A DNA stretch of 64,000 nt, taken from positions 2,108,001 to 2,172,000 of the forward strand of contig NC_017098.1 of the NCBI RefSeq assembly GCF_000242595.2, in the 5' to 3' direction. The translations under genes and the position numbers were made by a program. The notes beneath the pieces are model-generated. The model was given only the letters and a program-made list of their open reading frames with translations. It did no database searches and was not told the origin of the DNA. The DNA comes from Spirochaeta africana DSM 8902 (lineage in GTDB: Bacteria; Spirochaetota; Spirochaetia; DSM-27196; DSM-8902). This document shows, one piece after another, positions 1 through 8,227 of this stretch. Each line of letters opens with the position of its first letter. Position 1 is the first letter of the stretch.

Positions 1-768
1 TGCCAGCAACTGTGCTGCCATAGTGTCAACAATCCGGCCATAATGATGGAAACCATCCTCCAGGCTTGGCAGTGCCGCTGTTGCGGTACCAGGGATTCGC
101 CCGAAATGAGTCGGATACACCGCTGTGCACCCCAGGGCTGCTATCCGGCGAGCACTGGCAATCGAAAGCTCGGCATCAAAGTCGGCAGGAGGACTGGTGG
201 GAAGCACCAGCTGACCATTGCGCTGCAGCAGCGGGTAGGCAACTCCGAACGCATCTCCGGAGAACACACTTTTGCTGCTGCGCTCAGCAACAACCAGATG
301 ATGAGGAGCATGACCTGGGGTGTGATAGAACTCCAGCTGTGAACCATGCCACGCCACAACCTCGCCATCATCCACACTGCAAACCCGCTCAGCCGGAACC
401 GGGGTAAGTTCGCCATACAGCTCACGAAAGCGATCATCGCCATACACCGCTCTGGTTCTTTCTGACAGCCGTTCAGGACTGATCAGGTGGCGCGCTGCAC
501 GCGGGTGGCACAACAGCCGGGCCTGCGCGCAGGCATCCATCAGCGGCCCACTCCCCCCGGCATGATCAAGGTGCACATGAGTGACCACCACGTACTCTAC
601 ATCCTGCGGTGCAAGCCCCTGATCTTCCAGGGCCTGCAGCAGAAGCGGAATGGCATACCGGGTGTTGTTGTCTATGAATACTGCCTTGCCGTTGCGAACC
701 AGCAGATAGGCCGCCGCAACCTCGGGGGCAACATACCCGCAATCGATAGTGATAATCTGTGTTTCCAT
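1..768 (-). CDS. Metallo-beta-lactamase-fold hydrolase (3' end cut by the window)
   Basis: The reading frame is open from an ATG at 768 to the left edge (256 codons seen, stop outside). The zinc-binding signature THVHLDHAGG (HxHxDH) lies at residues 63-72, followed by a second metal-site region (FYHTPGHAPHH, about residue 155) and SGDAFG, in the order expected of the glyoxalase II-like branch of the superfamily. GGAG stands 6-7 bases before the ATG. It starts 24 bases after the stop of the aldo/keto reductase gene and is probably co-transcribed with it. The substrate cannot be told from sequence; lactonase, thioesterase and glyoxalase II-like activities are all possible. Confidence 0.85.
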   Translation of the reverse strand, partial: METQIITIDCGYVAPEVAAAYLLVRNGKAVFIDNNTRYAIPLLLQALEDQGLAPQDVEYVVVTHVHLDHAGGSGPLMDACAQARLLCHPRAARHLISPERLSERTRAVYGDDRFRELYGELTPVPAERVCSVDDGEVVAWHGSQLEFYHTPGHAPHHLVVAERSSKSVFSGDAFGVAYPLLQRNGQLVLPTSPPADFDAELSIASARRIAALGCTAVYPTHFGRIPGTATAALPSLEDGFHHYGRIVDTMAAQLLA

Positions 769-791
769 AGCAACTCCGCAGGATGGGGTGT

Positions 792-1766
792 TCAGCTGAT
801 GATATCCTGGATCTGCTGCATCTGGCTGGCTTGCAGCGGCCCGTGCGCCAGTGCGGCAGCGTTGTGACGGGCCTGCTCAACGGTTCGAATCCCGGGGATG
901 GGCACTGTCCACTCACTGCGTGCCCACAACCAGCCAATCGCTCCCTGCACCAGGGACCTGCCATCCTGGGTAAGAATCTCTCGTACCGCCTCAAGTTTTT
1001 TCAACCATTGTGGATCAGGTTTACCGTCGCGGAAGTACTTCATCCAGGCTGGCGAGTTGGCACCTCGCACATCATCATCCGCCAGGGTGCTTGATGCCGA
1101 ATATTTGCCACTGAGCAACCCCATAGCCAACGGACCGCGGTTCAGTCCTGCCAGCTGCAGCCTGTCGATCATCGCGATCATTTCGGGATTGTCGTCGAGT
1201 ACGTTTTCCTGAAACTGCACTGCAGCACAATGCCTGCCCCGTGCGAACAACTCTGCTCGCTCGGGGAAATCTGTGCTCCAGCCGTAGCTGCGAATCTTCC
1301 CTTGCTCCACCAGCCGTTCTAGTGCCTCAAGAACTGCATCGGCCTGTTCCACGGGAAAATCATTCAGGTGAAACTGATACAGATCGATGTAGTCGGTCTG
1401 CAGGCGGCGCAAGGATTCCTCACAGGCAGACTGGATGTAGTGTGGTTCCCCGCTGCTGCCGGTAATCTGCCGGGTTGTCTCGTCAAACTTGTTACCGAAC
1501 TTGGTAGCAACCACCACCCCGGCGCGCTTGCCCTGGAGGGCCTGTCCGACGACTCGCTCACCGTGACCGGCACCATACACATCGGCGGTATCAATCAGGT
1601 TGATGCCAGCATCGAGAGCGGCGTGGATCGCCGCAATGGATTCGCTGTCGTCCACCCGACCCCAGCCGACAGCTTCAGTGCCGTTCCAGAACGGACCCCC
1701 GATAGCCCAACCGCCAAATCCAAGACCACTGACGGTTATTCCGCTTTTTCCCAAAGATCGCTGCAT
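792..1766 (-). CDS. Aldo/keto reductase
   Basis: A 324-residue NAD(P)H-dependent oxidoreductase with a TIM-barrel fold. Seen in sequence: the N-terminal LGFGGWAIGG strand, the catalytic Asp/Tyr region DTADVYGAGHGE, the catalytic Lys in VVATKFGNK, the His in DLYQFHLNDF, and the C-terminal IPGIRTVEQA cofactor-binding stretch. An upstream in-frame start exists, but ATG 1766 is preceded by AAGGGGGATCAGT and gives the usual family N terminus, so it is preferred. It follows the cNMP-binding gene by about 20 bases and precedes the metallo-hydrolase by 24. It belongs to the YghZ/YajO-like general branch; the physiological carbonyl substrate is unknown. Confidence 0.9.
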   Translation of the reverse strand: MQRSLGKSGITVSGLGFGGWAIGGPFWNGTEAVGWGRVDDSESIAAIHAALDAGINLIDTADVYGAGHGERVVGQALQGKRAGVVVATKFGNKFDETTRQITGSSGEPHYIQSACEESLRRLQTDYIDLYQFHLNDFPVEQADAVLEALERLVEQGKIRSYGWSTDFPERAELFARGRHCAAVQFQENVLDDNPEMIAMIDRLQLAGLNRGPLAMGLLSGKYSASSTLADDDVRGANSPAWMKYFRDGKPDPQWLKKLEAVREILTQDGRSLVQGAIGWLWARSEWTVPIPGIRTVEQARHNAAALAHGPLQASQMQQIQDIIS

Positions 1767-1786
1767 ACTGATCCCCCTTGTCCCGA

Positions 1787-2353
1787 TCACTCGCTGAACG
1801 GTGAATGCTCCTCACCAATCAATTGATCCAGTGACGGAAACATCTCCTTGAGGCGATCCATATCTTCGTCAGTCACCATAGTCTCGCGCTCACGCGCCAG
1901 CTCGGCACCAGCAGCTGACAACTTGTTTAACAGGCTGTAGATGATGTGCGAGAAAATCTTGAGACCCGCATGCGGCTTCTCGTTACAGTAGGCAAACAGC
2001 TTTTCCCGTGTAGTAAACAGCAAGCGCACCGGCTTCTTGGCCGACACATTGGCAGTACGTGCCACATCAAGAAAGATACTGGCCTCGCCAAACACATCTC
2101 CCGCATTCAGCACGCTCACCGGGATGTCGGTCTTTCCGCCCGCCCGTTTCCGGATATCTACCGAGCCATGCAGAATAATATACAGCTCATGATCCATGCT
2201 GCCCTGCTCAAGAATTCGCTCGCCGGTATCGTACTCCCGACCGTCACAGATATCGATGAATGCACCAAGCTCCTGATCGGTGAAATACTGAAACATATCC
2301 ACCCGGCGCAGCTCAGAGAAAATTGAGGAATGATCAAGATCTAAATGTTTCAT
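1787..2353 (-). CDS. Cyclic nucleotide-binding domain protein without DNA-binding domain
   Basis: A protein of 188 residues from ATG 2353. Residues 15-135 form a cNMP-binding beta-roll: FQYFTDQELGAFIDIC, GERILEQGSMDHELYIILHGSVDI, and the phosphate-binding-cassette region GDVFGEASIFLDVARTANVSA. The C-terminal 55 residues are helical and show no helix-turn-helix, so it is not a CRP/FNR transcription factor. It heads an operon with the aldo/keto reductase and the hydrolase. Another ATG lies at 2362 but inside the -10 box; the promoter (TTGGTA, 18 bases, TATTAT) would begin transcription at about 2353, so the message appears leaderless. The ligand and output are unknown. Confidence 0.85.
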   Translation of the reverse strand: MKHLDLDHSSIFSELRRVDMFQYFTDQELGAFIDICDGREYDTGERILEQGSMDHELYIILHGSVDIRKRAGGKTDIPVSVLNAGDVFGEASIFLDVARTANVSAKKPVRLLFTTREKLFAYCNEKPHAGLKIFSHIIYSLLNKLSAAGAELARERETMVTDEDMDRLKEMFPSLDQLIGEEHSPFSE

Positions 2354-2360
2354 TGCCTTC

Positions 2361-2390
2361 ATAATAGCATCAACAACGCCAAGTTACCAA
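2361..2390 (-). promoter_or_regulatory. Promoter of the cNMP-binding gene, leaderless type
   Basis: Minus strand: -35 TTGGTA (2385-2390), an 18-base spacer, and -10 TATTAT (2361-2366). Only 7 bases separate the -10 box from ATG 2353. It is divergent from the ABC-transporter promoter 18 bases away. Confidence 0.55.
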
Positions 2391-2408
2391 TGATAATTCA
2401 AAAAGTTA

Positions 2409-2438
2409 TTGTGGCAGAGGGAGCTGGATTGGTATACT
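2409..2438 (+). promoter_or_regulatory. Promoter of the ABC importer operon, leaderless type
   Basis: Extended -10 TGGTATACT (2430-2438) with a weak -35 TTGTGG (2409-2414) at 18 bases. Six bases (GCGATC) separate the -10 box from ATG 2445. No Shine-Dalgarno is present. Confidence 0.55.
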
Positions 2439-2444
2439 GCGATC

Positions 2445-3377
2445 ATGCGACTACTCATTAAGACCATGCTGCTTGTGATACTGGCAGCAACCGTGCTGCT
2501 GACTGGCTGCAGCGATACCGAAACTCACACATTACGATTGGGCATGATGCCAGCTGTAGACATTGCCCCCTTTTACCACGCCAGCGAGTCCGGCATATTT
2601 GATGAGCACGGGCTGGAGGTAGAGCTGGTACTGTTTACCAACGCTCAGAACCGGCAGACCGCCCTGCAGACCAATCAAATTGACGGCGCCATGACCGACC
2701 TGGTTGCTCTGGCTACCAATGTCGCCGGAGACTTTCCCCTGCACGGGGTGCTCTCGACCGAGGGAATATTTCCACTGCTGGTTCGCGACCCCGCAGACCT
2801 TGCTGCCGATTCGTCAGCTGGAGATAATCGCCGTCCCACGATCGGGGTCATGGAGATCAGTATCACCAACTATGCTGCACAGATGTATCTGCGGCAACAT
2901 CACGGTGACATGCAGTTCGAACCGGTATTTATAAACGAGATACCGACTCGCCTGGCGGCCGTGTCGCAGGGACAGGTAACCGGCGGGATCTTCCCCGAGC
3001 CAGTGGCCAGCATCGGCGAGGCCAACGGTCTGCACAAGCTGGTGTACCCCGACATTCCGCGTGAGAGTCTGGATATTATTGCCGTTACCGATTCCGCCCT
3101 GCAGACCAAACCGGAAGCGATCCGGGCACTGACCGCGGCGTATTCGCAGGCGGCAGCAGAATTAAACACTGATCCCTCGCTCACCCTGGATATCCTGTAT
3201 CGGTATATTCCCAACCTGCCCCCTCAAGCGCGCGAGCTCATCAATCTGCCGGCATACCGTCCTGCACACCTGCCAAGTGACGGGTTTCTTGCCGAGATAA
3301 TAGAATGGACCGAGGGTGTCCGCGGCCAAAGCCTGGGAATCCAGCCAGCAGACCTGGTAGACCGTTCCTATCTCTAA
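2445..3377 (+). CDS. ABC transporter substrate-binding lipoprotein (SsuA/NMT1-THI5-like)
   Basis: A 310-residue lipoprotein from ATG 2445. The signal peptide ends in lipobox LLTGC (Cys22). The mature part follows the type-2 periplasmic-binding fold of sulfonate/nitrate/thiamine-precursor binders: LRLGMMPAVDIAPFYHASESG, GIFDEHGLEVELV, and QIDGAMTDLVA. It captures a small solute at the cell surface and passes it to the permease. The ATPase follows after 4 bases and the permease overlaps that, giving a complete three-gene importer. The start follows from the short basic n-region MRLLIK; a start further upstream would place the promoter inside the gene. The substrate cannot be named. Confidence 0.85.
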   Translation: MRLLIKTMLLVILAATVLLTGCSDTETHTLRLGMMPAVDIAPFYHASESGIFDEHGLEVELVLFTNAQNRQTALQTNQIDGAMTDLVALATNVAGDFPLHGVLSTEGIFPLLVRDPADLAADSSAGDNRRPTIGVMEISITNYAAQMYLRQHHGDMQFEPVFINEIPTRLAAVSQGQVTGGIFPEPVASIGEANGLHKLVYPDIPRESLDIIAVTDSALQTKPEAIRALTAAYSQAAAELNTDPSLTLDILYRYIPNLPPQARELINLPAYRPAHLPSDGFLAEIIEWTEGVRGQSLGIQPADLVDRSYL

Positions 3378-3381
3378 GCCG

Positions 3382-4128
3382 GTGAGTCGTCCACTGCTGA
3401 CTGTAGAAAACGCCTGTCTGCAGTACCCCGGAGAGTTCGCCCTGTCCGGGGTATCACTGGAACTGTGTGCGGGCGAAATGGCCAGTATCGTCGGGCATAG
3501 CGGCTGCGGCAAAACCAGTCTGCTGTACGCCATAGCCGGCCTGCGTCAGCTCGACAGTGGCACCATTCACCTGCATACTGATTCCGGGCGGTGCGGACTG
3601 ATGTTTCAGGACGATCGCCTGCTCCCCTGGTTAACAATCCAGGAAAACTGCCTGTTGGGATTGCCTGCCAGCCGCCAGAGGACAGACACTGCCGTCGGAC
3701 ACCAGGAGGACTGCACACGCCTGCTGCAGACACTGCGTTTGTCAGCACATGCCGGGAAGTACCCCGACCAGCTTAGTGGCGGACAGCGACAGCGAGCCGC
3801 ACTCGCACGCATGCTGATTCGCCGCCCGCAGCTGTTGCTGCTTGATGAACCCTTCGCTGCCCTGGACGAGCAAACCCGCGAACATCTGCAGGATGAACTA
3901 CTGAGCTACGTGGGCATCCACGGGATCACCCTGCTGCTGGTTACCCACAGTGTCACCGAAGCGGTATATCTTGGCAGCAGGATCATGATAATGGGGAAAT
4001 CCCGTTTCCACGCAGAATTGCGCAACCCGTGTCATCTGCATCCCGACGCCAGAGATCAGGCTGCATTTTTTGAAACCGTACGCCAGGTTCGCACCTGCCT
4101 GGCTGCCGCGGGGGGTGATGCATCATGA
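3382..4128 (+). CDS. ABC transporter ATP-binding protein (SsuB/TauB-like)
   Basis: A 248-residue nucleotide-binding subunit that energises the importer. Seen: Walker A GHSGCGKT (about residues 38-45), Q-loop MFQDDRLLPW, signature LSGGQRQR, Walker B LLLLDEPF, D-loop ALDE and H-loop VTHS. The FQDDRLLPW Q-loop and VTHSVTEAVYL tail are typical of the nitrate/sulfonate/taurine family. The start is GTG 3382, four bases after the lipoprotein stop. The 3' end overlaps the permease start by ATGA. Confidence 0.93.
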   Translation: MSRPLLTVENACLQYPGEFALSGVSLELCAGEMASIVGHSGCGKTSLLYAIAGLRQLDSGTIHLHTDSGRCGLMFQDDRLLPWLTIQENCLLGLPASRQRTDTAVGHQEDCTRLLQTLRLSAHAGKYPDQLSGGQRQRAALARMLIRRPQLLLLDEPFAALDEQTREHLQDELLSYVGIHGITLLLVTHSVTEAVYLGSRIMIMGKSRFHAELRNPCHLHPDARDQAAFFETVRQVRTCLAAAGGDAS

Positions 4129-4862
4129 AGCAATTCCGGATACTCCATGGTGTTGCGGTCCTGACGGCAGTCTGGTACGCCGCCGCCGTGCTGATTCGCT
4201 CACCGATCATTCCCCAACCGCATCTGGTGGCGCTGCAAACACTACAGGATCTTTCCCGACCGGCAACCATGCTGCATCTCGCCAGCAGCCTGTATCGCAT
4301 ACTGGCTGGCCTGGCGCTGGCATTGACCACCGGGGTCCCCACCGGGATTGCTGCTGCCCGCAGTCGGCTGTTCGGACGCAGCATTACCCCCTTGTTGTAT
4401 CTTTTATATCCGGTACCAAAGATTGCACTGCTACCGGTATTCATGGTCCTGCTCGGCATCGGGGATGCTGCCAAGATTGCCCTGATAGCAGTGATTATTT
4501 TCTTCCCGATCGCGGTGGCGGTACGTGACGGCGTACAGCGAATATCCGCCCGGTATATGGAGCTTGTCAGGGTTTTACATCTGACACAGCGAGAGATCCT
4601 CGGGAGAATTATTCTGCCGGGGATTCTGCCGGATATTTTTTCGGCCCTCAGAATCTCTTTGGGGATATCACTGTCGGTACTTTTTTTCAGTGAGAACATC
4701 GCTACCGGTTACGGCCTCGGATTCCTGATTATGAACAGCTGGATAATGGCTGATTATCTCGGTATGTACGCCGGGATTGTGCTCCTGAGCAGCCTCGGGG
4801 TGATGCTTTACCGCCTGCTTGATATCCTGCAAAACAAGCTCATGCCCTGGACCAGTTCCTGA
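4125..4862 (+). CDS. ABC transporter permease (SsuC/TauC-like)
   Basis: A 245-residue integral membrane protein with about six hydrophobic segments. The cytoplasmic EAA-like coupling loop is visible at VLHLTQREILGRIILP, which contacts the ATPase. Start ATG 4125 overlaps the ATPase stop (ATGA), indicating translational coupling. It ends the three-gene importer and converges on carB with about 80 bases between them, which hold a strong hairpin. Confidence 0.9.
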   Translation: MKQFRILHGVAVLTAVWYAAAVLIRSPIIPQPHLVALQTLQDLSRPATMLHLASSLYRILAGLALALTTGVPTGIAAARSRLFGRSITPLLYLLYPVPKIALLPVFMVLLGIGDAAKIALIAVIIFFPIAVAVRDGVQRISARYMELVRVLHLTQREILGRIILPGILPDIFSALRISLGISLSVLFFSENIATGYGLGFLIMNSWIMADYLGMYAGIVLLSSLGVMLYRLLDILQNKLMPWTSS

Positions 4863-4892
4863 ACACCAGCAAACCGACACTAACCAGCCGAT

Positions 4893-4934
4893 TGTCAGCG
4901 TGTCCCGGGCTTTCGCCCTCCGGACTCGCTGACA
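4893..4934. terminator. Long hairpin between convergent genes
   Basis: An inverted repeat in nested blocks: TGTCAGCG (4893-4900) pairs with CGCTGACA (4927-4934), and inside them GTCC/GGAC and GGGC/GCCC pair around a TTTC loop. It sits between the converging permease and carB ends and could stop transcription from both sides. It has no U-tract, so a classical intrinsic terminator is not proven. Confidence 0.5.
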
Positions 4935-4942
4935 GACAGCGG

Positions 4943-7900
4943 TCAGCCGCCGATTGCCGCATGCCGCTCCTGCACCGAAGCCACCGATGGCCCGACCTGA
5001 CGGTACATCGCAATACCCTGTGCAGCAGCAAGTGCTGCCTGGGTGGTGGTGATATAGGGAATGTTGCTGCGAATTGCTGCCTTGCGAATCTCCGAGTCAT
5101 CATGTTCGCTCCTGGATCCATGTGGGGTATTCACCAGCAGTTGAACCTCATTATTACGTATCACATCAACGATATTCGGACGTCCCTCATGGATTTTATG
5201 CACTACCTCACAGGCAAGCCCCTGCTCCTGTAAAAACTGTGCTGTTCCTGCAGTAGCCAGCAGGCGGAACCCCTGAGCAACAAATGCTTCGGCAGCCGGA
5301 AGCATACGTTCCTTGTCCCGTTTCGCTACCGTTATCAATACACTCCCTTGAGTAGGCAGCGGCTGCCCGGCAGCTTCCTGAGCCTTGAAAAAAGCCAGCG
5401 GGAATGTCTCGGCTGTCGCCAGCACCTCGCCGGTTGAGCGCATCTCGGGCCCCAGCAGAGGGTCCACCTCGGGAAACATGTTGAAGGGGAATACCGATTC
5501 CTTTACCCCGAAGTACGGGACCTGACGCTCCTTCAGCTGCAGATCCTCCAGGGACTGGCCCATAGCCAGGCGGGTTGCACTGTCGGCCATGGAAAAACCA
5601 CATACCTTGGAAACCAGCGGAACCGTGCGAGATGCTCGGGGATTGGCCTCCAGGATATAGACCTGATCATCTGCAATCGCATACTGGATGTTCAGCAACC
5701 CTACAACCCCGAAACGGACCGCGATATCACGGGTATACTTCCTGATGGTCTCCTGATGCTTTTCAGGAATACCAGCAGCCGGGATTACACAGGCCGAATC
5801 GCCGGAATGTATACCGGCAAACTCGATGTGCTGCATAACCGCTGGTACAAATGCACTGCGTCCATCGGCCAGGGCATCTGCCTCTGCTTCCACTGCATTC
5901 TCCAGGAAGCGATCGATCAATACCGGCCGATGCGGGGTTACCACGGCAGCCTTGGTTACATAGGTGCGCAGGCCATCCTCATCAAACACAATCTCCATGC
6001 CCCGACCGCCCAGTACATAAGAAGGACGCACGACAACCGGGTAGCCAACCTCGTCGGCTATACCCACCGCTTCTTCCAGAGACGAAGCAAAACCAGAAGC
6101 CGCCATCGGAATATTCAGATCACGCATGATACCCTCAAAACGCTCCCGATCCTCGGCAACATCAATTGTATCCGGTGAAGTGCCCAGGATTTTCGCCCCG
6201 GCCTGCTCCAGTTCACGTGCGATATTTAACGGCGTCTGCCCGCCAAACTGTATCAGGATCCCTTCCGGCTGTTCATGTTCATAGATGGCCAGCACATCCT
6301 CAACCGTCAACGGCTCGAAATACAAGGTATCCGATGTATCAAAGTCGGTACTCACGGTTTCCGGATTGCAGTTGATCATCACGGTTCGATAGCCCATCTC
6401 GCGCAGGGTAAACGCGGCGTGAACACAACAGTAGTCAAACTCGATACCCTGACCGATGCGATAGGGTCCACCCCCCAGCACGATTACCGTTGGTTTCTCT
6501 GTTTCCCCTTGACGACTCTCGGCGTTCGCAAGTGTGTGGTAGGTGGAATAATAATATGCAGCATTCTCAACACCGCTGACCGGGATAGCATCCCACTGAG
6601 CCGCCGCCCCGGCAGCCCTGCGACGCGCACGCACCCGGGATTCATCCAATCCAAGGATTTCTGCAAGATAGCGATCTGAGAAACCATCCTGTTTTGCCTG
6701 TACCAACAGATCGTCATTCAAGCTGCCGGCCGCAGCCTGCTGCAGAATCTGCTTTTCAAGCTGTACCAGTTCCTGCATCTGCTGCAAAAACCATCGGGTA
6801 ATATGGGTACGCTCATGCAGATCATCGACCGTAGCCCCCTTGCGGAAGGCTTCGTACAAAATAAACTGCCGCTCACTTGAAGGCTCTGCCAGAAGCTCGT
6901 ACAACTCTGACAATGACCGCTGATGAAAGTCTGCCGCGAACCCGAGTCCGGACCGACCGTTCTCCAGACTGCGTACGGCCTTATGAAAAGCCTCCTTGTA
7001 GGTTCGGCCGATGCTCATGACCTCCCCGACAGCCCGCATCTGCGTACCCAGCTTGTCCTCGACATTCTTGAATTTTTCGAATGCCCAGCGGGCAAACTTG
7101 ACCACCACATAGTCACCCGAAGGGGTGTAGCGTTCCAGTGTTCCATCCCGCCAGTAGGGTATTTCATCCAGGGTCAAACCGCAGGCCAGCAGCGCTGATA
7201 TCAGCGCAATCGGAAAACCGGTAGCCTTGCTCGCCAAGGCCGAGGATCTGGAAGTGCGCGGGTTGATCTCGATGATAACTATTCTCCCTGACTGCGGATC
7301 ACGTCCGAACTGAACGTTGGTCCCACCTATTACGCCGATTGATTCAACGATCCGGAAGGCATACTCCTGCAACTGCTGCTGTACCTCCGCGGATATTGTC
7401 AGCATCGGGGCAACACAGAACGAATCACCAGTGTGAACCCCCATTGGATCTACGTTCTCGATAAAACAGACCGCAACCATCTGGTTTTTAGCATCCCGGA
7501 CAACCTCAACCTCAAGCTCCTGCCAACCAATGACCGATTCTTCGATCAGAATCTGGTGTACCCTGCTGGCCTGCAGCCCGCGATAAGCTATTTCCCGGAA
7601 CTCATCAATATTGTATACATGACCTCCCCCGGTTCCACCCATGGTATAGGCAGGGCGAATAACCAGTGGGAAACCAAACTCTGTTGCAATGGCCTCAGCC
7701 TCTTCCAGGGTATCCGCTGCCGCACTGCGTGGCATACCGATCCCGAGCTGCTCCATTGTTTGCTTGAACTCGATCCGGTCTTCACCACGTTTGATTGCAT
7801 CAAGCTGAACTCCTAGGATCTCGACATTATAGCGTGACAGAATACCGGCCTCTGATAGCGCGGATGTCAGATTCAGTCCGGTCTGCCCCCCGAGGTTCGG

Positions 7901-8161
7901 CAGGATCGCATCCGGCCGCTCCTTGTCGATAATGCGGGCAAGTGTTTCCGTGTTCAGTGGTTCGATGTAGGTTGCATCGGCATAGCTCGGGTCGGTCATG
8001 ATGGTAGCCGGGTTTGAATTCACCAGAACAACGGTGTATCCAAGGCCGCGCAATGCTTTGCACGCCTGTGAACCGGAGTAGTCAAACTCCCCAGCCTGAC
8101 CAATAACGATAGGACCTGAACCAATAATCAGTACTTTTTGTATATCTGTTCGTGCGGGCAT
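4943..8161 (-). CDS. carB: Carbamoyl-phosphate synthase large subunit, first copy (solitary)
   Basis: 1072 residues, full family length. It makes carbamoyl phosphate from bicarbonate, ammonia (from glutamine via CarA) and two ATP, for pyrimidines and arginine. Both ATP-grasp halves are intact: [27 protein letters not shown] and [18 protein letters not shown] in the first; GGGPYRIGQGIEFDYCC, VLGGRGMEIV and [16 protein letters not shown] in the second. A complete MGS-like allosteric domain follows (KIHEGRPNIVDVIRNN). No carA lies beside it. A second carB at 59591-62815 is only moderately similar. The start at ATG 8161 has no Shine-Dalgarno; a promoter sits directly in front. The insertion sequence ends about 38 bases upstream. 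Confidence 0.95.
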   Translation of the reverse strand: MPARTDIQKVLIIGSGPIVIGQAGEFDYSGSQACKALRGLGYTVVLVNSNPATIMTDPSYADATYIEPLNTETLARIIDKERPDAILPNLGGQTGLNLTSALSEAGILSRYNVEILGVQLDAIKRGEDRIEFKQTMEQLGIGMPRSAAADTLEEAEAIATEFGFPLVIRPAYTMGGTGGGHVYNIDEFREIAYRGLQASRVHQILIEESVIGWQELEVEVVRDAKNQMVAVCFIENVDPMGVHTGDSFCVAPMLTISAEVQQQLQEYAFRIVESIGVIGGTNVQFGRDPQSGRIVIIEINPRTSRSSALASKATGFPIALISALLACGLTLDEIPYWRDGTLERYTPSGDYVVVKFARWAFEKFKNVEDKLGTQMRAVGEVMSIGRTYKEAFHKAVRSLENGRSGLGFAADFHQRSLSELYELLAEPSSERQFILYEAFRKGATVDDLHERTHITRWFLQQMQELVQLEKQILQQAAAGSLNDDLLVQAKQDGFSDRYLAEILGLDESRVRARRRAAGAAAQWDAIPVSGVENAAYYYSTYHTLANAESRQGETEKPTVIVLGGGPYRIGQGIEFDYCCVHAAFTLREMGYRTVMINCNPETVSTDFDTSDTLYFEPLTVEDVLAIYEHEQPEGILIQFGGQTPLNIARELEQAGAKILGTSPDTIDVAEDRERFEGIMRDLNIPMAASGFASSLEEAVGIADEVGYPVVVRPSYVLGGRGMEIVFDEDGLRTYVTKAAVVTPHRPVLIDRFLENAVEAEADALADGRSAFVPAVMQHIEFAGIHSGDSACVIPAAGIPEKHQETIRKYTRDIAVRFGVVGLLNIQYAIADDQVYILEANPRASRTVPLVSKVCGFSMADSATRLAMGQSLEDLQLKERQVPYFGVKESVFPFNMFPEVDPLLGPEMRSTGEVLATAETFPLAFFKAQEAAGQPLPTQGSVLITVAKRDKERMLPAAEAFVAQGFRLLATAGTAQFLQEQGLACEVVHKIHEGRPNIVDVIRNNEVQLLVNTPHGSRSEHDDSEIRKAAIRSNIPYITTTQAALAAAQGIAMYRQVGPSVASVQERHAAIGG

Positions 8162-8167
8162 GTCGCT

Positions 8168-8196
8168 ATTATGGGAGTATCGAGCTTTGATGTAAA
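8168..8196 (-). promoter_or_regulatory. Promoter of the solitary carB, leaderless type
   Basis: Minus strand: -35 TTTACA (8191-8196), a 17-base spacer, and -10 CATAAT (8168-8173), then 6 bases to ATG 8161. Transcription would start at or next to the start codon. The -35 box lies 2 bases outside the end of the insertion sequence, so the promoter survived the insertion. Confidence 0.6.
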
Positions 8197-8198
8197 TA

Positions 8199-8217
8199 TA
8201 CTGACGCCAATTTTATT
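8199..8217 (+). repeat. Left terminal inverted repeat of the insertion sequence
   Basis: TA plus CTGACGCCAATTTTATT, perfectly repeated in inverse at 9524-9542. This end lies on the 3' side of the transposase gene. Confidence 0.85.
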
Positions 8218-8227
8218 GTTACCCATC

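Noticed and set aside
882-892. A GGTTCGAATCC string resembling a tRNA T-arm
   Set aside because: No acceptor or anticodon arm can be formed around it, and it lies in the conserved cofactor-binding part of the aldo/keto reductase.
2363-2444. A possible riboswitch in front of the ABC importer (thiamine-type suspicion)
   Set aside because: The gap is about 90 bases, holds two divergent promoters, and the predicted start leaves no leader for an aptamer.
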